A stretch of 37,014 nt of DNA from Crocosphaera watsonii WH 8501. Lineage in GTDB: Bacteria; Cyanobacteriota; Cyanobacteriia; Cyanobacteriales; Microcystaceae. Position 1 is the stretch's first letter. The number at the start of each line of letters is the position of its first letter. The stretch is taken from positions 1 to 37,014 of the forward strand of contig NZ_AADV02000019.1 of the NCBI RefSeq assembly GCF_000167195.1. The letters are read 5' to 3'. A model generated the notes under the pieces. That model searched no databases, was not told the origin of the DNA, and was given only the letters and a program-made list of their open reading frames with translations. Both the position numbers and the translations under genes were made by a program. Of this stretch, positions 1 to 9,093 are shown piece by piece.

Positions 1-48
1 ATGACAACGCAGTGCAGCTGCTCGCTGCTTGTAGATCTAGAGGATCCC
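1..48. other. Probable vector or adapter sequence at window edge
   Basis: Overlapping sites AGATCT (33-38), TCTAGA (36-41) and GGATCC (42-47) form a compact BglII-XbaI-BamHI string followed by CC, resembling a cloning polylinker. A PvuII site (CAGCTG, 15-20) lies just before. The following sequence, from about 49, reads as a natural petH leader. I infer that the first ~48 bases are not genomic. A chance cluster of sites is possible but unlikely. Confidence 0.5.
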
Positions 49-59
49 CATTGAAGATT

Positions 60-75
60 ACTACCCGATGGTAGT
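60..75 (+). promoter_or_regulatory. Hairpin in the petH 5' leader
   Basis: A perfect inverted repeat, ACTACC-cgat-GGTAGT, lies 46 bp before the petH start codon. In Synechocystis the petH leader is known to be structured and to affect whether the long or short FNR isoform is translated. Whether this hairpin does that here is inference. Confidence 0.4.
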
Positions 76-112
76 CTAAATAGAGCACTTATGATATGCA
101 AGATAGTTCTAG

Positions 113-1342
<1,230 letters not shown>

Positions 1343-1373
1343 ATTTCAGTGCTGTTTAAAATATAGGAGAAAG

Positions 1374-1401
1374 GGGTGAGAGGATCTCACCCTTTTCTTT
1401 T
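1374..1401 (+). terminator. Rho-independent terminator of petH
   Basis: GGGTGAGA (1374-1381), a GGA loop and TCTCACCC (1385-1392) form a perfect 8-bp stem followed by TTTTCTTTT, 32 bp after the petH stop. Confidence 0.85.
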
Positions 1402-1538
1402 GCAAATATAGTTTATTGACATCTATTCTCAATCTGCTCCAAAGTTTCAGTCTATTTTGTTTGTGTTAGGATAAGCGTGAGAATTAATAGTCTTAACTTT
1501 AATATATCCGAAAGTCCAACCCAAAAAACATAAAATTC

Positions 1539-3719
1539 ATGTCAAAAACTATCATTGTTTCCAATAGACTTCCGGTAAAGATCGAAAGAAACCAAGCCGG
1601 AGAATTTGAGTATAAAACCAGTGAGGGAGGTCTAGCTACAGGGCTTGGGTCGGTTTATAAAGAAGGTGATAATATATGGGTTGGGTGGCCAGGATTAGCT
1701 GTCAACAAAACTGAAGACAAAGAGGAAATATGCTCTAGATTGAAAGAGTCAAATATGAGTCCTGTATTCCTCACTAAAAATGAAATAGAAGAATACTATG
1801 AAGGCTTTAGTAATGAGACCCTATGGCCAAACTTCCATTATTTTAATCAGTATGCTGTATACAGCGACGTATTTTGGAATACCTACAAAAAAGTAAACAA
1901 GAAGTTTGCCAAGAAACTTGAGGAGATAATCGAAGACGGGGATAAGATTTGGATTCATGACTATCAGTTGTTAGTTCTTCCGGCAATGATCAGAGAAACT
2001 CATCCTAACAGTAGCATTGGATTTTTTCTCCATATCCCATTTCCTTCCTACGAATCATTTAGATTATTACCGTGGAGAACGGATCTCTTGACAGGTATGC
2101 TGGGAGCAGATTTTATTGGCTTCCACACCTACGATTATGTGCGTCACTTTCTCTCTTCTGTCAATAGATTGGTTGGCATAACGGATAATGATGGTCACAT
2201 GAATGTGGGGAATAGGTTGGCTATGGCAGATGCAATTCCTATGGGTATTGATTACAATCGATACGCACAGGCCGCAGCTGATCCCGAAACACTAGCAAGC
2301 GAGGTAAAGTATCGAATTTCTCTGGGTGATGTGAAGTTAATATTATCCATCGATAGATTGGATTATTCCAAGGGTATACCCCAAAGATTGCGAGCTTTTG
2401 AACAGTTTATCGAAGAAAATGAAGAATTTAGGGAAGAGGTTTCTTTACTTATACTGGTAGTTCCATCTCGAGATCAGGTGCCGATGTATGCCAATCTCAA
2501 GAAGGAAATAGAATTGCTAGTTGGCAGCATCAACGGCAAGTTTGGAACTATCAACTGGAGGCCGATCCATTACTTCTACAGAAGCTATCCTTTACATAGC
2601 CTAAGTGCCTTTTACCGAATGTCCCACGTAGCATTGGTTACTCCTCTAAGGGATGGGATGAATCTAGTTTGTAAAGAGTTTGTTGCTAGTAAGTTGGACA
2701 AAAAAGGTGTATTAATATTGAGTGAAACGGCTGGTTCTGCCAAAGAGTTGTCAGACGCAATTTTAATCAATCCCAATGATACTAATCAAATGGTCGAAGC
2801 CATGAAAGAGGCTCTGAAGATGCCAGAGGAGGAGCAAATTGCACGAATGGAGACCATGCAGAAGTCATTGAAAAGATATGATATCAACGCTTGGGTAAAA
2901 CTCTTCATGAAGGGATTAGAACAGGTCAAAGAGGAGCAAGAAAATCTTCGGACAAAACCCATTTCTTCAGTGGTCAAAAATAAACTTTTGCAAGAATACC
3001 GTAGCTCAAAAAAACGGATCATTTTCCTTGATTATGACGGCACTTTGGTGGGTTTCTATGCTAATCCTAATGACTCCGTACCAGACGCAGAATTAGAGGA
3101 GTTGATGACGAAGTTAACGGCAGATACCAACAATCAAGTAGTTGTCATCAGTGGTAGAGGCCGTGATTTCTTGGAGAAATGGCTCTCAAAATTCAATGTT
3201 GATTTCATCGCCGAGCATGGGGTTTGGCACAAAGAAAATGGAAAGGAGTGGGAGTGTTTTGTGGAACTAGATACTTCCTGGCAAGAAGAATTTGATCGAG
3301 TGCTAGAGATGTATGTAGATCGTACCCCTGGCTCTTTTATAGAGCGTAAGGATTTTTCCATGGTATGGCATTACAGGAAAGTGGAGCCAGGTTTGGGTGA
3401 ACTAAGATCCAGAGAATTGGCCAATCTTTTAAAATATTTATCCGCCGACAAAGATTTACAAGTCCAAGAAGGTGATATGGTCATCGAAATTAAAAACGCC
3501 AGGGTGAACAAGGGGGTTGCTGCCGCTTCCTGGTTGAAGAAAAACGATTACGATTTCTCTTTTGCCTGTGGTGATGACTGGACCGATGAGGATACCTTTA
3601 AAGCCATGCCAGAGGACGCATTTACCGTTAAAGTCGGGTCTTCTTCGTCGGCTGCAAAATATCGGGTTGAGAACTTTAAGGATATCCGTAAACTGTTATT
3701 GAGCCTAGCTAATCAGTAG
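1539..3719 (+). CDS. otsAB: Bifunctional trehalose-6-phosphate synthase/phosphatase
   Basis: This 726-residue fusion makes trehalose, a compatible solute, in two steps: UDP-glucose plus glucose-6-phosphate gives trehalose-6-phosphate, which is then dephosphorylated. The N-terminal GT20 (OtsA) part covers about residues 1-470. It shows SNRLPV at the start, HDYQLL (H140-D141), and R273 and K278 in SIDRLDYSKG, equivalent to the phosphate-binding Arg/Lys of E. coli OtsA. The C-terminal HAD phosphatase (OtsB) starts near 490, with nucleophile D498 in LDYDGTL and the late acidic motif GDDWTDED (from G678). Both halves look intact. Fused OtsAB next to a GH15 gene is typical of Bacteroidetes, and a laterally acquired OtsAB fusion has been reported in Crocosphaera watsonii. 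No clear Shine-Dalgarno is seen before the ATG at 1539. The 3' end overlaps the convergent GH15 gene by 7 bp. Confidence 0.95.
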   Translation: MSKTIIVSNRLPVKIERNQAGEFEYKTSEGGLATGLGSVYKEGDNIWVGWPGLAVNKTEDKEEICSRLKESNMSPVFLTKNEIEEYYEGFSNETLWPNFHYFNQYAVYSDVFWNTYKKVNKKFAKKLEEIIEDGDKIWIHDYQLLVLPAMIRETHPNSSIGFFLHIPFPSYESFRLLPWRTDLLTGMLGADFIGFHTYDYVRHFLSSVNRLVGITDNDGHMNVGNRLAMADAIPMGIDYNRYAQAAADPETLASEVKYRISLGDVKLILSIDRLDYSKGIPQRLRAFEQFIEENEEFREEVSLLILVVPSRDQVPMYANLKKEIELLVGSINGKFGTINWRPIHYFYRSYPLHSLSAFYRMSHVALVTPLRDGMNLVCKEFVASKLDKKGVLILSETAGSAKELSDAILINPNDTNQMVEAMKEALKMPEEEQIARMETMQKSLKRYDINAWVKLFMKGLEQVKEEQENLRTKPISSVVKNKLLQEYRSSKKRIIFLDYDGTLVGFYANPNDSVPDAELEELMTKLTADTNNQVVVISGRGRDFLEKWLSKFNVDFIAEHGVWHKENGKEWECFVELDTSWQEEFDRVLEMYVDRTPGSFIERKDFSMVWHYRKVEPGLGELRSRELANLLKYLSADKDLQVQEGDMVIEIKNARVNKGVAAASWLKKNDYDFSFACGDDWTDEDTFKAMPEDAFTVKVGSSSSAAKYRVENFKDIRKLLLSLANQ

Positions 3720-5503
3720 AAGTTGGGTAAATCTAATTTCCTGGAAATGCGGTTGGCTGCATTGAGCAAACCTACATGGCTATAGGCTTGGGGAAAATTG
3801 CCCCACATACTTCCATCTGTAGCAGTTATGTCTTCGCTCAAAAGGCCGACATGATTGCTGTATTTGATTAGGTTTTCAAAATATTTGATGGCTTCTTCGA
3901 TTCTACCCACACAGGCCAATGCCTCCACATACCAAAATGCACAGATCAAAAATGTGGATTCAGGCTTACCAAAGTCATCCGCGTGTAAATAGCGGTAAAA
4001 AAGCCCATTTCCTGCATGAAGCTCGTTTTCCATGGCCTGCAAATGTTCTTTAGCCTTCTCCGTGTGACCAGGCAGATAATTCATGAGGATCAACTGAAGG
4101 TTGCTGGCATCCATCCGCTCAACCCCTACTGCTTGGGCGTAGCCTTTTTTGGATTTCACGTAGCATTTTTCGATCATTTGTTGTGATCTTGCTTTGAGTT
4201 GAGTTGCTAACTCTGCAATTTTGTCATTTTTTAGGGTTTTTCCAATTTTGATGGCGGCACTACTGCCGGCCCAATGGAAAAGATAGGTATAGCAATGTTG
4301 CTGAGCCAGATTTCTAAATTCCCAAAGCCCGGCATCTTTTTCTTCAAAAGTTCTCTCGATCATTTTCAAGGTTTTGAAGATGAGACTGGGGGCATCAAAA
4401 CGTTCGTCAAAGACTATACGCAGGTCATTGAAGAGGGGTAATAAGGACACCAATACCTGACCATATACGTCGTTTTGTTTGTGGGTGTAGGCATCATTAC
4501 CAATCCTGACAGGGGTATTATCCAGGTATCCTTTAAGATCCAACTCTTTTTCGATCAGTGCTTTAGTGCCATCAATACCGTAGAGAGGTTGATAGCGGTT
4601 ATCTTCTTCGATGGTGGTATTGAGGATGTAATGGAAATATTTCTCCGACTCTTCAAAGTGACCAATATTATTGAATGCGTTCAGGGTGTAATAGGTATCC
4701 CGTAACCAGCAGTAGCGATAATCCCAGTTTCTGCCACTACCTGGACTCTCAGGAAAGCTAGTGGTGGTTGCAGCGACGATCGCCCCTGTGTCTTCGTACT
4801 GATGAATTTTCAGGATCAGGGCTGAGCGTATAGCTTGACGTTGATAGAAACTGGTGATGTTGGCTGACTTGATCCAGTTTTGCCAGTATTTTGTCGTCTT
4901 CAGTAAAAACGCTTCGCAGGTTTCGTCGAGGGCGGCCTCTAGTGGGGGTCCCCAGGTTAAAACCATGTATTTGGTTTCACTCAAGACAAAGCTTTGGTTG
5001 CTGAGAATATTGGTTAAGGAGATATTGGTGGTGAGTCGTACTGAAGCATCAAGTCCGAGAAACCTGATATGATTGCTCCCTAAGCTTGGTTCCGGTTCCA
5101 GTTGCCCATAGTTACCTTTAGGATGGCATCTAACCACAACTCTTGGGGTTCCCGATATGCGCTCTACTTTTCTAATCAGCATCAGGGGTTTAAAGTATCT
5201 ATCCTGCTGAAAAAATCGTGGCGCAAAGTCAGTGATTTTGTAGCATCCAGAGTTACTGGTGATCTCTGTCGTTAAGATATTAGTATTTTCTATGTAAGAC
5301 TGATGGGTTGAAGTGATGGTATCTGTTGGTTTTATGGAAAATTCTCCCCCTTTTTCCTGATCCAATAAGCCACCAAAAATGAAACTGCTGTCAAACCTCG
5401 GCCAGCACATCCAGGTGATATCGCTATCTTTTTGAATGTGTGCGGTATAGGAACAATTGCCAATTACACCCTGATCATACGTATGTCTTTTGCTTTCGTT
5501 CAT
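3713..5503 (-). CDS. Glycoside hydrolase family 15 protein, trehalase or glucoamylase-like
   Basis: This 596-residue cytosolic protein has no signal peptide. It matches the GH15 glucoamylase/trehalase family: an N-terminal beta-sandwich (about 1-210, starting with the GVIGN motif common in these proteins) and an (alpha/alpha)6 barrel with NWDYRYCWLRD (catalytic acid region). E557 in GLLSEDI near the C terminus occupies the catalytic-base position. GH15 enzymes hydrolyse alpha-1,4-, alpha-1,6- or alpha-1,1-glucosidic bonds with inversion, and several bacterial and archaeal members are trehalases. The convergent neighbour that synthesises trehalose makes a trehalose-turnover role the best guess, but the exact substrate cannot be read from sequence. 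The tail-to-tail 7-bp overlap allows transcriptional interference between synthesis and breakdown. The pair probably arrived together by lateral transfer. The IS200/IS605-type element ends about 50 bp upstream of the start and may have displaced the native promoter. Confidence 0.85.
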   Translation of the reverse strand: MNESKRHTYDQGVIGNCSYTAHIQKDSDITWMCWPRFDSSFIFGGLLDQEKGGEFSIKPTDTITSTHQSYIENTNILTTEITSNSGCYKITDFAPRFFQQDRYFKPLMLIRKVERISGTPRVVVRCHPKGNYGQLEPEPSLGSNHIRFLGLDASVRLTTNISLTNILSNQSFVLSETKYMVLTWGPPLEAALDETCEAFLLKTTKYWQNWIKSANITSFYQRQAIRSALILKIHQYEDTGAIVAATTTSFPESPGSGRNWDYRYCWLRDTYYTLNAFNNIGHFEESEKYFHYILNTTIEEDNRYQPLYGIDGTKALIEKELDLKGYLDNTPVRIGNDAYTHKQNDVYGQVLVSLLPLFNDLRIVFDERFDAPSLIFKTLKMIERTFEEKDAGLWEFRNLAQQHCYTYLFHWAGSSAAIKIGKTLKNDKIAELATQLKARSQQMIEKCYVKSKKGYAQAVGVERMDASNLQLILMNYLPGHTEKAKEHLQAMENELHAGNGLFYRYLHADDFGKPESTFLICAFWYVEALACVGRIEEAIKYFENLIKYSNHVGLLSEDITATDGSMWGNFPQAYSHVGLLNAANRISRKLDLPNFY

Positions 5504-5549
5504 AATTTAAAGATTGATAGTGAGGAGAATAAGGCAACCTAAGAGACAT

Positions 5550-5720
5550 CTTATAGTGACATCCTCCCACGCTAACTGCTAGGCAGTATAGCGTGGGCTT
5601 CCCGACTCACGACGGGATATTTCTGCCCACAGGGGTATTCCCCTACGCCAGTTATCTAGGCTCATCACCCCCGACACCTCGACTTGACAGACTGTTTCCT
5701 TTCCTCTGAGTCCCAGAGTA
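5550..5720 (-). ncRNA. Putative omega (reRNA) guide RNA at the tnpB 3' end
   Basis: TnpB nucleases are known to use an RNA from the 3' end of tnpB and the element's right end, with the guide reading into flanking DNA. The tnpB 3' end plus the strong hairpin at 5566-5597 is where it would lie here. If so, the guide would come from sequence just below about 5553, towards the GH15 start. The location is inferred from family knowledge and the boundaries are approximate. Confidence 0.4.
5566..5597 (-). repeat. Right-end hairpin of the tnpB element
   Basis: CCCACGCTA (5566-5574) pairs with TAGCGTGGG (5589-5597), and the inner arms ACTGC (5575-5579) and GCAGT (5583-5587) pair around a 3-nt loop, with one bulged base. 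The hairpin overlaps the tnpB stop codon, as expected for subterminal recognition hairpins of IS200/IS605 elements. Confidence 0.8.
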
Positions 5721-6919
5721 GTAGTTTCGATACCTCGATTACAGATTTCTTGAGCCGATGCCACATCACGGTCAACAAAATAGTCAACCCCATAACCGCA
5801 TTCTTGACAAACATGAAACCTGTCAGTCAAGCTTTTTCTGACCTCCGCACGACAATTAGGACAAGTTTGGCTAGTTCCCCGATGGTCAACCAAGCCAAAA
5901 TATTTACCCCTTACCTTACAGACATATTTCAGAATATCCCTAAATTGGCCAAAACCTGCATCAAGGGTATGTTTTCCAAGAAAACCCTTAGCCATTGTGC
6001 GAAAGTCAATATCTTCCATGAAGATAGAGTCCCCCATATCACACACTTTATGGGCTAACTTGAATTGGTAATCTTTACGCTTGAAAGCAATATGATTGTG
6101 TTGCTTTTCTACCTTTTTTCTGGCTTTTTCGTAGTTATTAGAAAGTTTCTGTTTTCTACTTAGCCGACGTTGTAGCACTTTCAGCCGACGGTGTTCGGTT
6201 TTGAAGAATTTACGTCCCTTTTCTAAATAAGAATCTGATGTAGCAAGGTAACTATTTAACCCTACATCTAATCCTAACGGATGCCCAAATGGTGTTTCTA
6301 TTTTAGGTAAAGTTATGTCAGATTGAATGCTAATTACGGCAAACCAGCCCTTAGCTTTTTTGATAACTCTTACTTGTTTGATGACAAAACCATTAGGAAT
6401 TGGACGATGAAGATTGATTTGTACTTTTCCTACTTTTGGCCGTTTTATATGCCACCCACGCCAGTTCCTCCTGGGGGAAACCCCCAAGACCGGACTGGCT
6501 CCAGTCAAGGGATTACCCCTAAACTGAGGAAATAGCAAAGACTTCATTTGTCCATATTTCTTGAACCGAGGAAAACCGAACCCCCGATTACGAAAAAAGT
6601 CCCAAGCATCGTGAAGCCTTCTAACATTAGTTTGCAAGACTTGACTTGAGACTTTAGCTAATTCAGGAAATACTTTTTTAGCCTTTGGTAATTGATTTTG
6701 TTGCGGATGATAACTAGGGAAAGGGTACTCAGCAGACATGATGTATTCTGACTCTAAACTACACCTATCTACTGGACACTTACGGGAAGCAATCCAATCC
6801 TTCAACTCCCGCAAAGCATAGTTATAAGAACGGCGACAAATTTCTAGCCATTGGTCTAACATTGCCTCTTGTTTGCTGTCAGGGTAGATTCGGTACGAGT
6901 AGTTGAGTGTTAGAGTCAT
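5579..6919 (-). CDS. tnpB: TnpB, RNA-guided nuclease of an IS200/IS605-type element
   Basis: This 446-residue protein belongs to the TnpB/Cas12-ancestor family, which cuts DNA guided by an RNA from the element's right end and so favours retention of the element. The N-terminal helix-turn-helix-like region (1-110) begins with the usual YRIYPDSKQEAML. The RuvC residues are all present: D218 in GLDVGLNSYLA, E302 in FMEDIDF and D385 in DRDVASAQ. The zinc ribbon CPNC (353-356) and CQEC (371-374) lies before the last Asp. The family's usual final motif is DRDxNAA-like; here it is DRDVASA. The protein appears full length and potentially active. No tnpA is adjacent. Codons at the 3' end overlap the right-end hairpin. 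Confidence 0.95.
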   Translation of the reverse strand: MTLTLNYSYRIYPDSKQEAMLDQWLEICRRSYNYALRELKDWIASRKCPVDRCSLESEYIMSAEYPFPSYHPQQNQLPKAKKVFPELAKVSSQVLQTNVRRLHDAWDFFRNRGFGFPRFKKYGQMKSLLFPQFRGNPLTGASPVLGVSPRRNWRGWHIKRPKVGKVQINLHRPIPNGFVIKQVRVIKKAKGWFAVISIQSDITLPKIETPFGHPLGLDVGLNSYLATSDSYLEKGRKFFKTEHRRLKVLQRRLSRKQKLSNNYEKARKKVEKQHNHIAFKRKDYQFKLAHKVCDMGDSIFMEDIDFRTMAKGFLGKHTLDAGFGQFRDILKYVCKVRGKYFGLVDHRGTSQTCPNCRAEVRKSLTDRFHVCQECGYGVDYFVDRDVASAQEICNRGIETTTLGLRGKETVCQVEVSGVMSLDNWRRGIPLWAEISRRESGSPRYTA

Positions 6920-7000
6920 GATAATATGTTAGCACAAAAATAATAAAGTGGTAACATAAATTATCTAAGCAAGGTTGTGCTGTCGCACGTTAATATATTG

Positions 7001-7089
7001 GTCGGGCTTTATCCGCACGCTATAAACGAGGGGTACTCACCTACGGTTCGATGCGTCCCCCTCGTTTATAGCGTGGGACTTAGCCCGAC
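7001..7089. repeat. 89-nt fold-back at the left side of the tnpB element
   Basis: Outer arms GTCGGGCT (7001-7008) and AGCCCGAC (7082-7089) and perfect 18-bp inner arms (7016-7033 and 7058-7075) enclose a 24-nt loop. This is much larger than ordinary IS200/IS605 end hairpins. The right arm shares a motif with the element's other end (5587-5606), which argues that it is the left end rather than an unrelated palindrome. Confidence 0.75.
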
Positions 7090-7156
7090 ATTAAAGTTAA
7101 TTATACTCCCAGCCTGAGTGTTTCCTGTCAAAATTTCAATCTAGTATTCAATGTTA

Positions 7157-7182
7157 ATAAAAAATCCCCCCAAATGGGAGGA
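7157..7182 (-). terminator. Terminator of the DUF4149-like gene
   Basis: Read on the minus strand, TCCTCCC-ATTT-GGGGGGA (one mismatch) is followed by TTTTTTATT, 27 bp after the stop at 7210. Confidence 0.7.
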
Positions 7183-7209
7183 AACGATAACTTAATTTTA
7201 TTATTTGAG

Positions 7210-7719
7210 CTATCTTAATTCACAGGAATCTCTATAACACCAGCGTAGTAAGGTCACACCAATAACAAACTTAACTCCTTCTAATATCCAATAACTCCAA
7301 TGAAGAGGAATCATCATAAAAGGCATAGTAGTGGTCGCCTCAAAAACATTAATTTCTAATCCAAAAGCACTTAATTCTGGGGTTAAGAAATAAGTGTAAA
7401 CCAAAGTAATACCTAGTAAAACACTGGCTAAAATAATTGACCAACGTTCCTGAAGGTGAATAAGAAGATGATGACGACGGAAAATCAAAAATCCCGTTAA
7501 CACAAGTGCTGCACACAATAATTCAATGCGGTTGAATAAACCAAAAATAATATAACCCGCACTGGCAAAACCACCCTGATTCATCATACCTGATAAGGAT
7601 AAACCAGGAATCACAACACAATCAAGCAGAATACTACTACTTAGCCAGAAACCTAAAGCAAACATAACAATGGTTGTCCAGCTAAGAAACTTCCAACGAC
7701 GATTAGATAAAGCGTTCAT
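7210..7719 (-). CDS. Small four-helix membrane protein, DUF4149-like
   Basis: This 169-residue hydrophobic protein has about four transmembrane segments (roughly residues 10-35, 50-80, 92-112 and 138-160). It resembles cyanobacterial DUF4149 proteins of similar length, whose function is unknown. Visible features are a tract of short hydrophilic residues around RRHHLLIHLQERW between helices 2 and 3 and a Cys-containing C-terminal tail. It has its own terminator downstream and a 148-bp gap upstream before the permease gene, so it may be transcribed alone. The family call rests on recalled pattern only. Confidence 0.6.
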   Translation of the reverse strand: MNALSNRRWKFLSWTTIVMFALGFWLSSSILLDCVVIPGLSLSGMMNQGGFASAGYIIFGLFNRIELLCAALVLTGFLIFRRHHLLIHLQERWSIILASVLLGITLVYTYFLTPELSAFGLEINVFEATTTMPFMMIPLHWSYWILEGVKFVIGVTLLRWCYRDSCELR

Positions 7720-7867
7720 ATTAGGATCGGCTCCTTTTCTTTCCTATTTATATTATTGGAACAAGTTGCTACGAATTCACACATTTTGATAAATTTCTTT
7801 ACTTAACAAAATCGTAACGTAACACAGGCATCTTGCTCATCACAACCAGTAATAACTTTAATATTTC

Positions 7868-8824
7868 TTAATATCTTACTCTAGGATCGAGAAAACCATA
7901 AGTTAGATCGGCAATAACATTAAAAATAACAATTAAAATGCCATAAATAAAGGTGATAGCCATCACTACAGGGGTGTCACTTCTTTGAATAGAATCGATT
8001 AATAATGCGCCAATTCCTGGTACTCTAAAAATTTGTTCTGTGACTAATGCACCAGTAAAAATTGTGGGAATATCTATAGCAATTAAGGTTACTACAGGGA
8101 TTAAGGCATTACGAATAATATGATTGTTTAGGATGGCAAAATCATTTAATCCTTTTGCTTGTGCGGTACGAACATAATCATGGGTTAATTCGTCTAAAAT
8201 AGCGGAACGAATAAAGCGCATTAGCACAGCAGATTCATACAATGCTAAGACAGTAATGGGCATTATAGACTGTTTTATTTGCTCGATAAAAGTAGATAAA
8301 TTAGTTATTTCTAGGGTGCTGTTATAAATGAAAGGAAACCAGTTTAATTGTACACTAAAAATAACAATCAATAATAATCCTGTTAAAAAAGTGGGTAAGG
8401 AATAGCCTAAAAAGGCAAAAGTTGTGAGCATTTGGTCTAATAAAGAATAGCGTTTAATAGCGGAAATAATTCCTAAAGGGAAAGCTATTAATATACTGAA
8501 TATATAAGCAGTTCCTACCACCCATAATGTGGTAGGAAGACGTTGTAAAATGAGTTCTAATACAGGACTACGACTGGTAAAAGAATAGCCTAAATCTCCC
8601 TTTATGAAGGCTAAAAACCATTTAATATAACGAATATGAATGGGTTGATCTAGTCCCAGAGTTCTGCGAATATTTTCCCTAACTTCTTGGGTAATAGAAG
8701 GGTTAGAGGCGAATTCTCCCAGGGGATCTCCTGGTGCTAATGCTAAGATAGTAAAGAGGACTAAACTAATAGCAATTAGAGTAGGAATGGCGATTAAAAG
8801 GCGTTTGATTAGATATTGAGTCAT
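7868..8824 (-). CDS. ABC transporter permease, DppB/OppB family
   Basis: This 318-residue inner-membrane protein is the first of the two permeases of a di/oligopeptide-type (or nickel-type) ABC importer. It begins with the characteristic N-terminal helix (YLIKRLLIAIPTLIAISL) and the periplasmic segment APGDPL...LGLDQPI. About six transmembrane helices follow. The cytoplasmic EAA loop reads RTAQAKGLNDFAILNNHI and couples to the ATPase. The C terminus FLDPRVRY is the family signature ending. The partner permease, ATPases and binding protein are not in the window; cyanobacteria often scatter these genes, so the substrate cannot be assigned. The ATG at 8824 gives the normal family N terminus. Confidence 0.93.
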   Translation of the reverse strand: MTQYLIKRLLIAIPTLIAISLVLFTILALAPGDPLGEFASNPSITQEVRENIRRTLGLDQPIHIRYIKWFLAFIKGDLGYSFTSRSPVLELILQRLPTTLWVVGTAYIFSILIAFPLGIISAIKRYSLLDQMLTTFAFLGYSLPTFLTGLLLIVIFSVQLNWFPFIYNSTLEITNLSTFIEQIKQSIMPITVLALYESAVLMRFIRSAILDELTHDYVRTAQAKGLNDFAILNNHIIRNALIPVVTLIAIDIPTIFTGALVTEQIFRVPGIGALLIDSIQRSDTPVVMAITFIYGILIVIFNVIADLTYGFLDPRVRY

Positions 8825-8887
8825 TTAATAATGGATAATGAACAATGGATAATGAAATAAATATTAATCCTACATTCCCCTCCTGTT

Positions 8888-8903
8888 CCCCTCCTGGGAG
8901 GGG
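8888..8903. repeat. Intergenic GC-rich palindrome
   Basis: CCCCTCC-TG-GGAGGGG is a perfect 7-bp dyad in an otherwise AT-rich 269-bp gap, followed by a GGGTTAAGGGTGGG-type stretch. It resembles dispersed cyanobacterial intergenic repeats. There is no T tract, so it is probably not a terminator. Nothing else convincing is seen between 8825 and 9093. Confidence 0.45.
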
Positions 8904-9093
8904 TTAAGGGTGGGTAGGGTTAGAGGTGGGTTAAATTCCTAATTTGTCATTCCGAGGTACTCCGAATCTCTTTAATCATAAACTAAGTATCACTTTCTTA
9001 ACAATAGTATGGATAATTTTTTTCTAATTATATCTTGAAATTTTAATTACTGATAATTAACCGAATTATCAAAAATATTGAATTTTTAAACCA

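Larger units (their letters stand above)
5550..7095 (-). mobile_element. IS200/IS605-type element carrying only tnpB
   Basis: The element contains tnpB but no tnpA (IS1341-like organisation), so it would need a TnpA supplied in trans. Its right end has a hairpin (5566-5597) followed on the minus strand by GGAGGATGTCAC, resembling the right ends of cyanobacterial relatives. Its left side contains a large fold-back (7001-7089). Both ends share a direct motif: TATAGCGTGGG plus CTT and CCCGAC, at 5587-5606 and 7067-7089. Exact boundaries are uncertain because this family makes no target duplication. Confidence 0.75.

Noticed and set aside
1416-1421. TTGACA as a -35 box for otsAB
   Set aside because: No acceptable -10 element lies 16-18 bases downstream.
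5684-6058. 124-codon frame opposite tnpB
   Set aside because: It is a shadow of the conserved RuvC and zinc-ribbon coding region.
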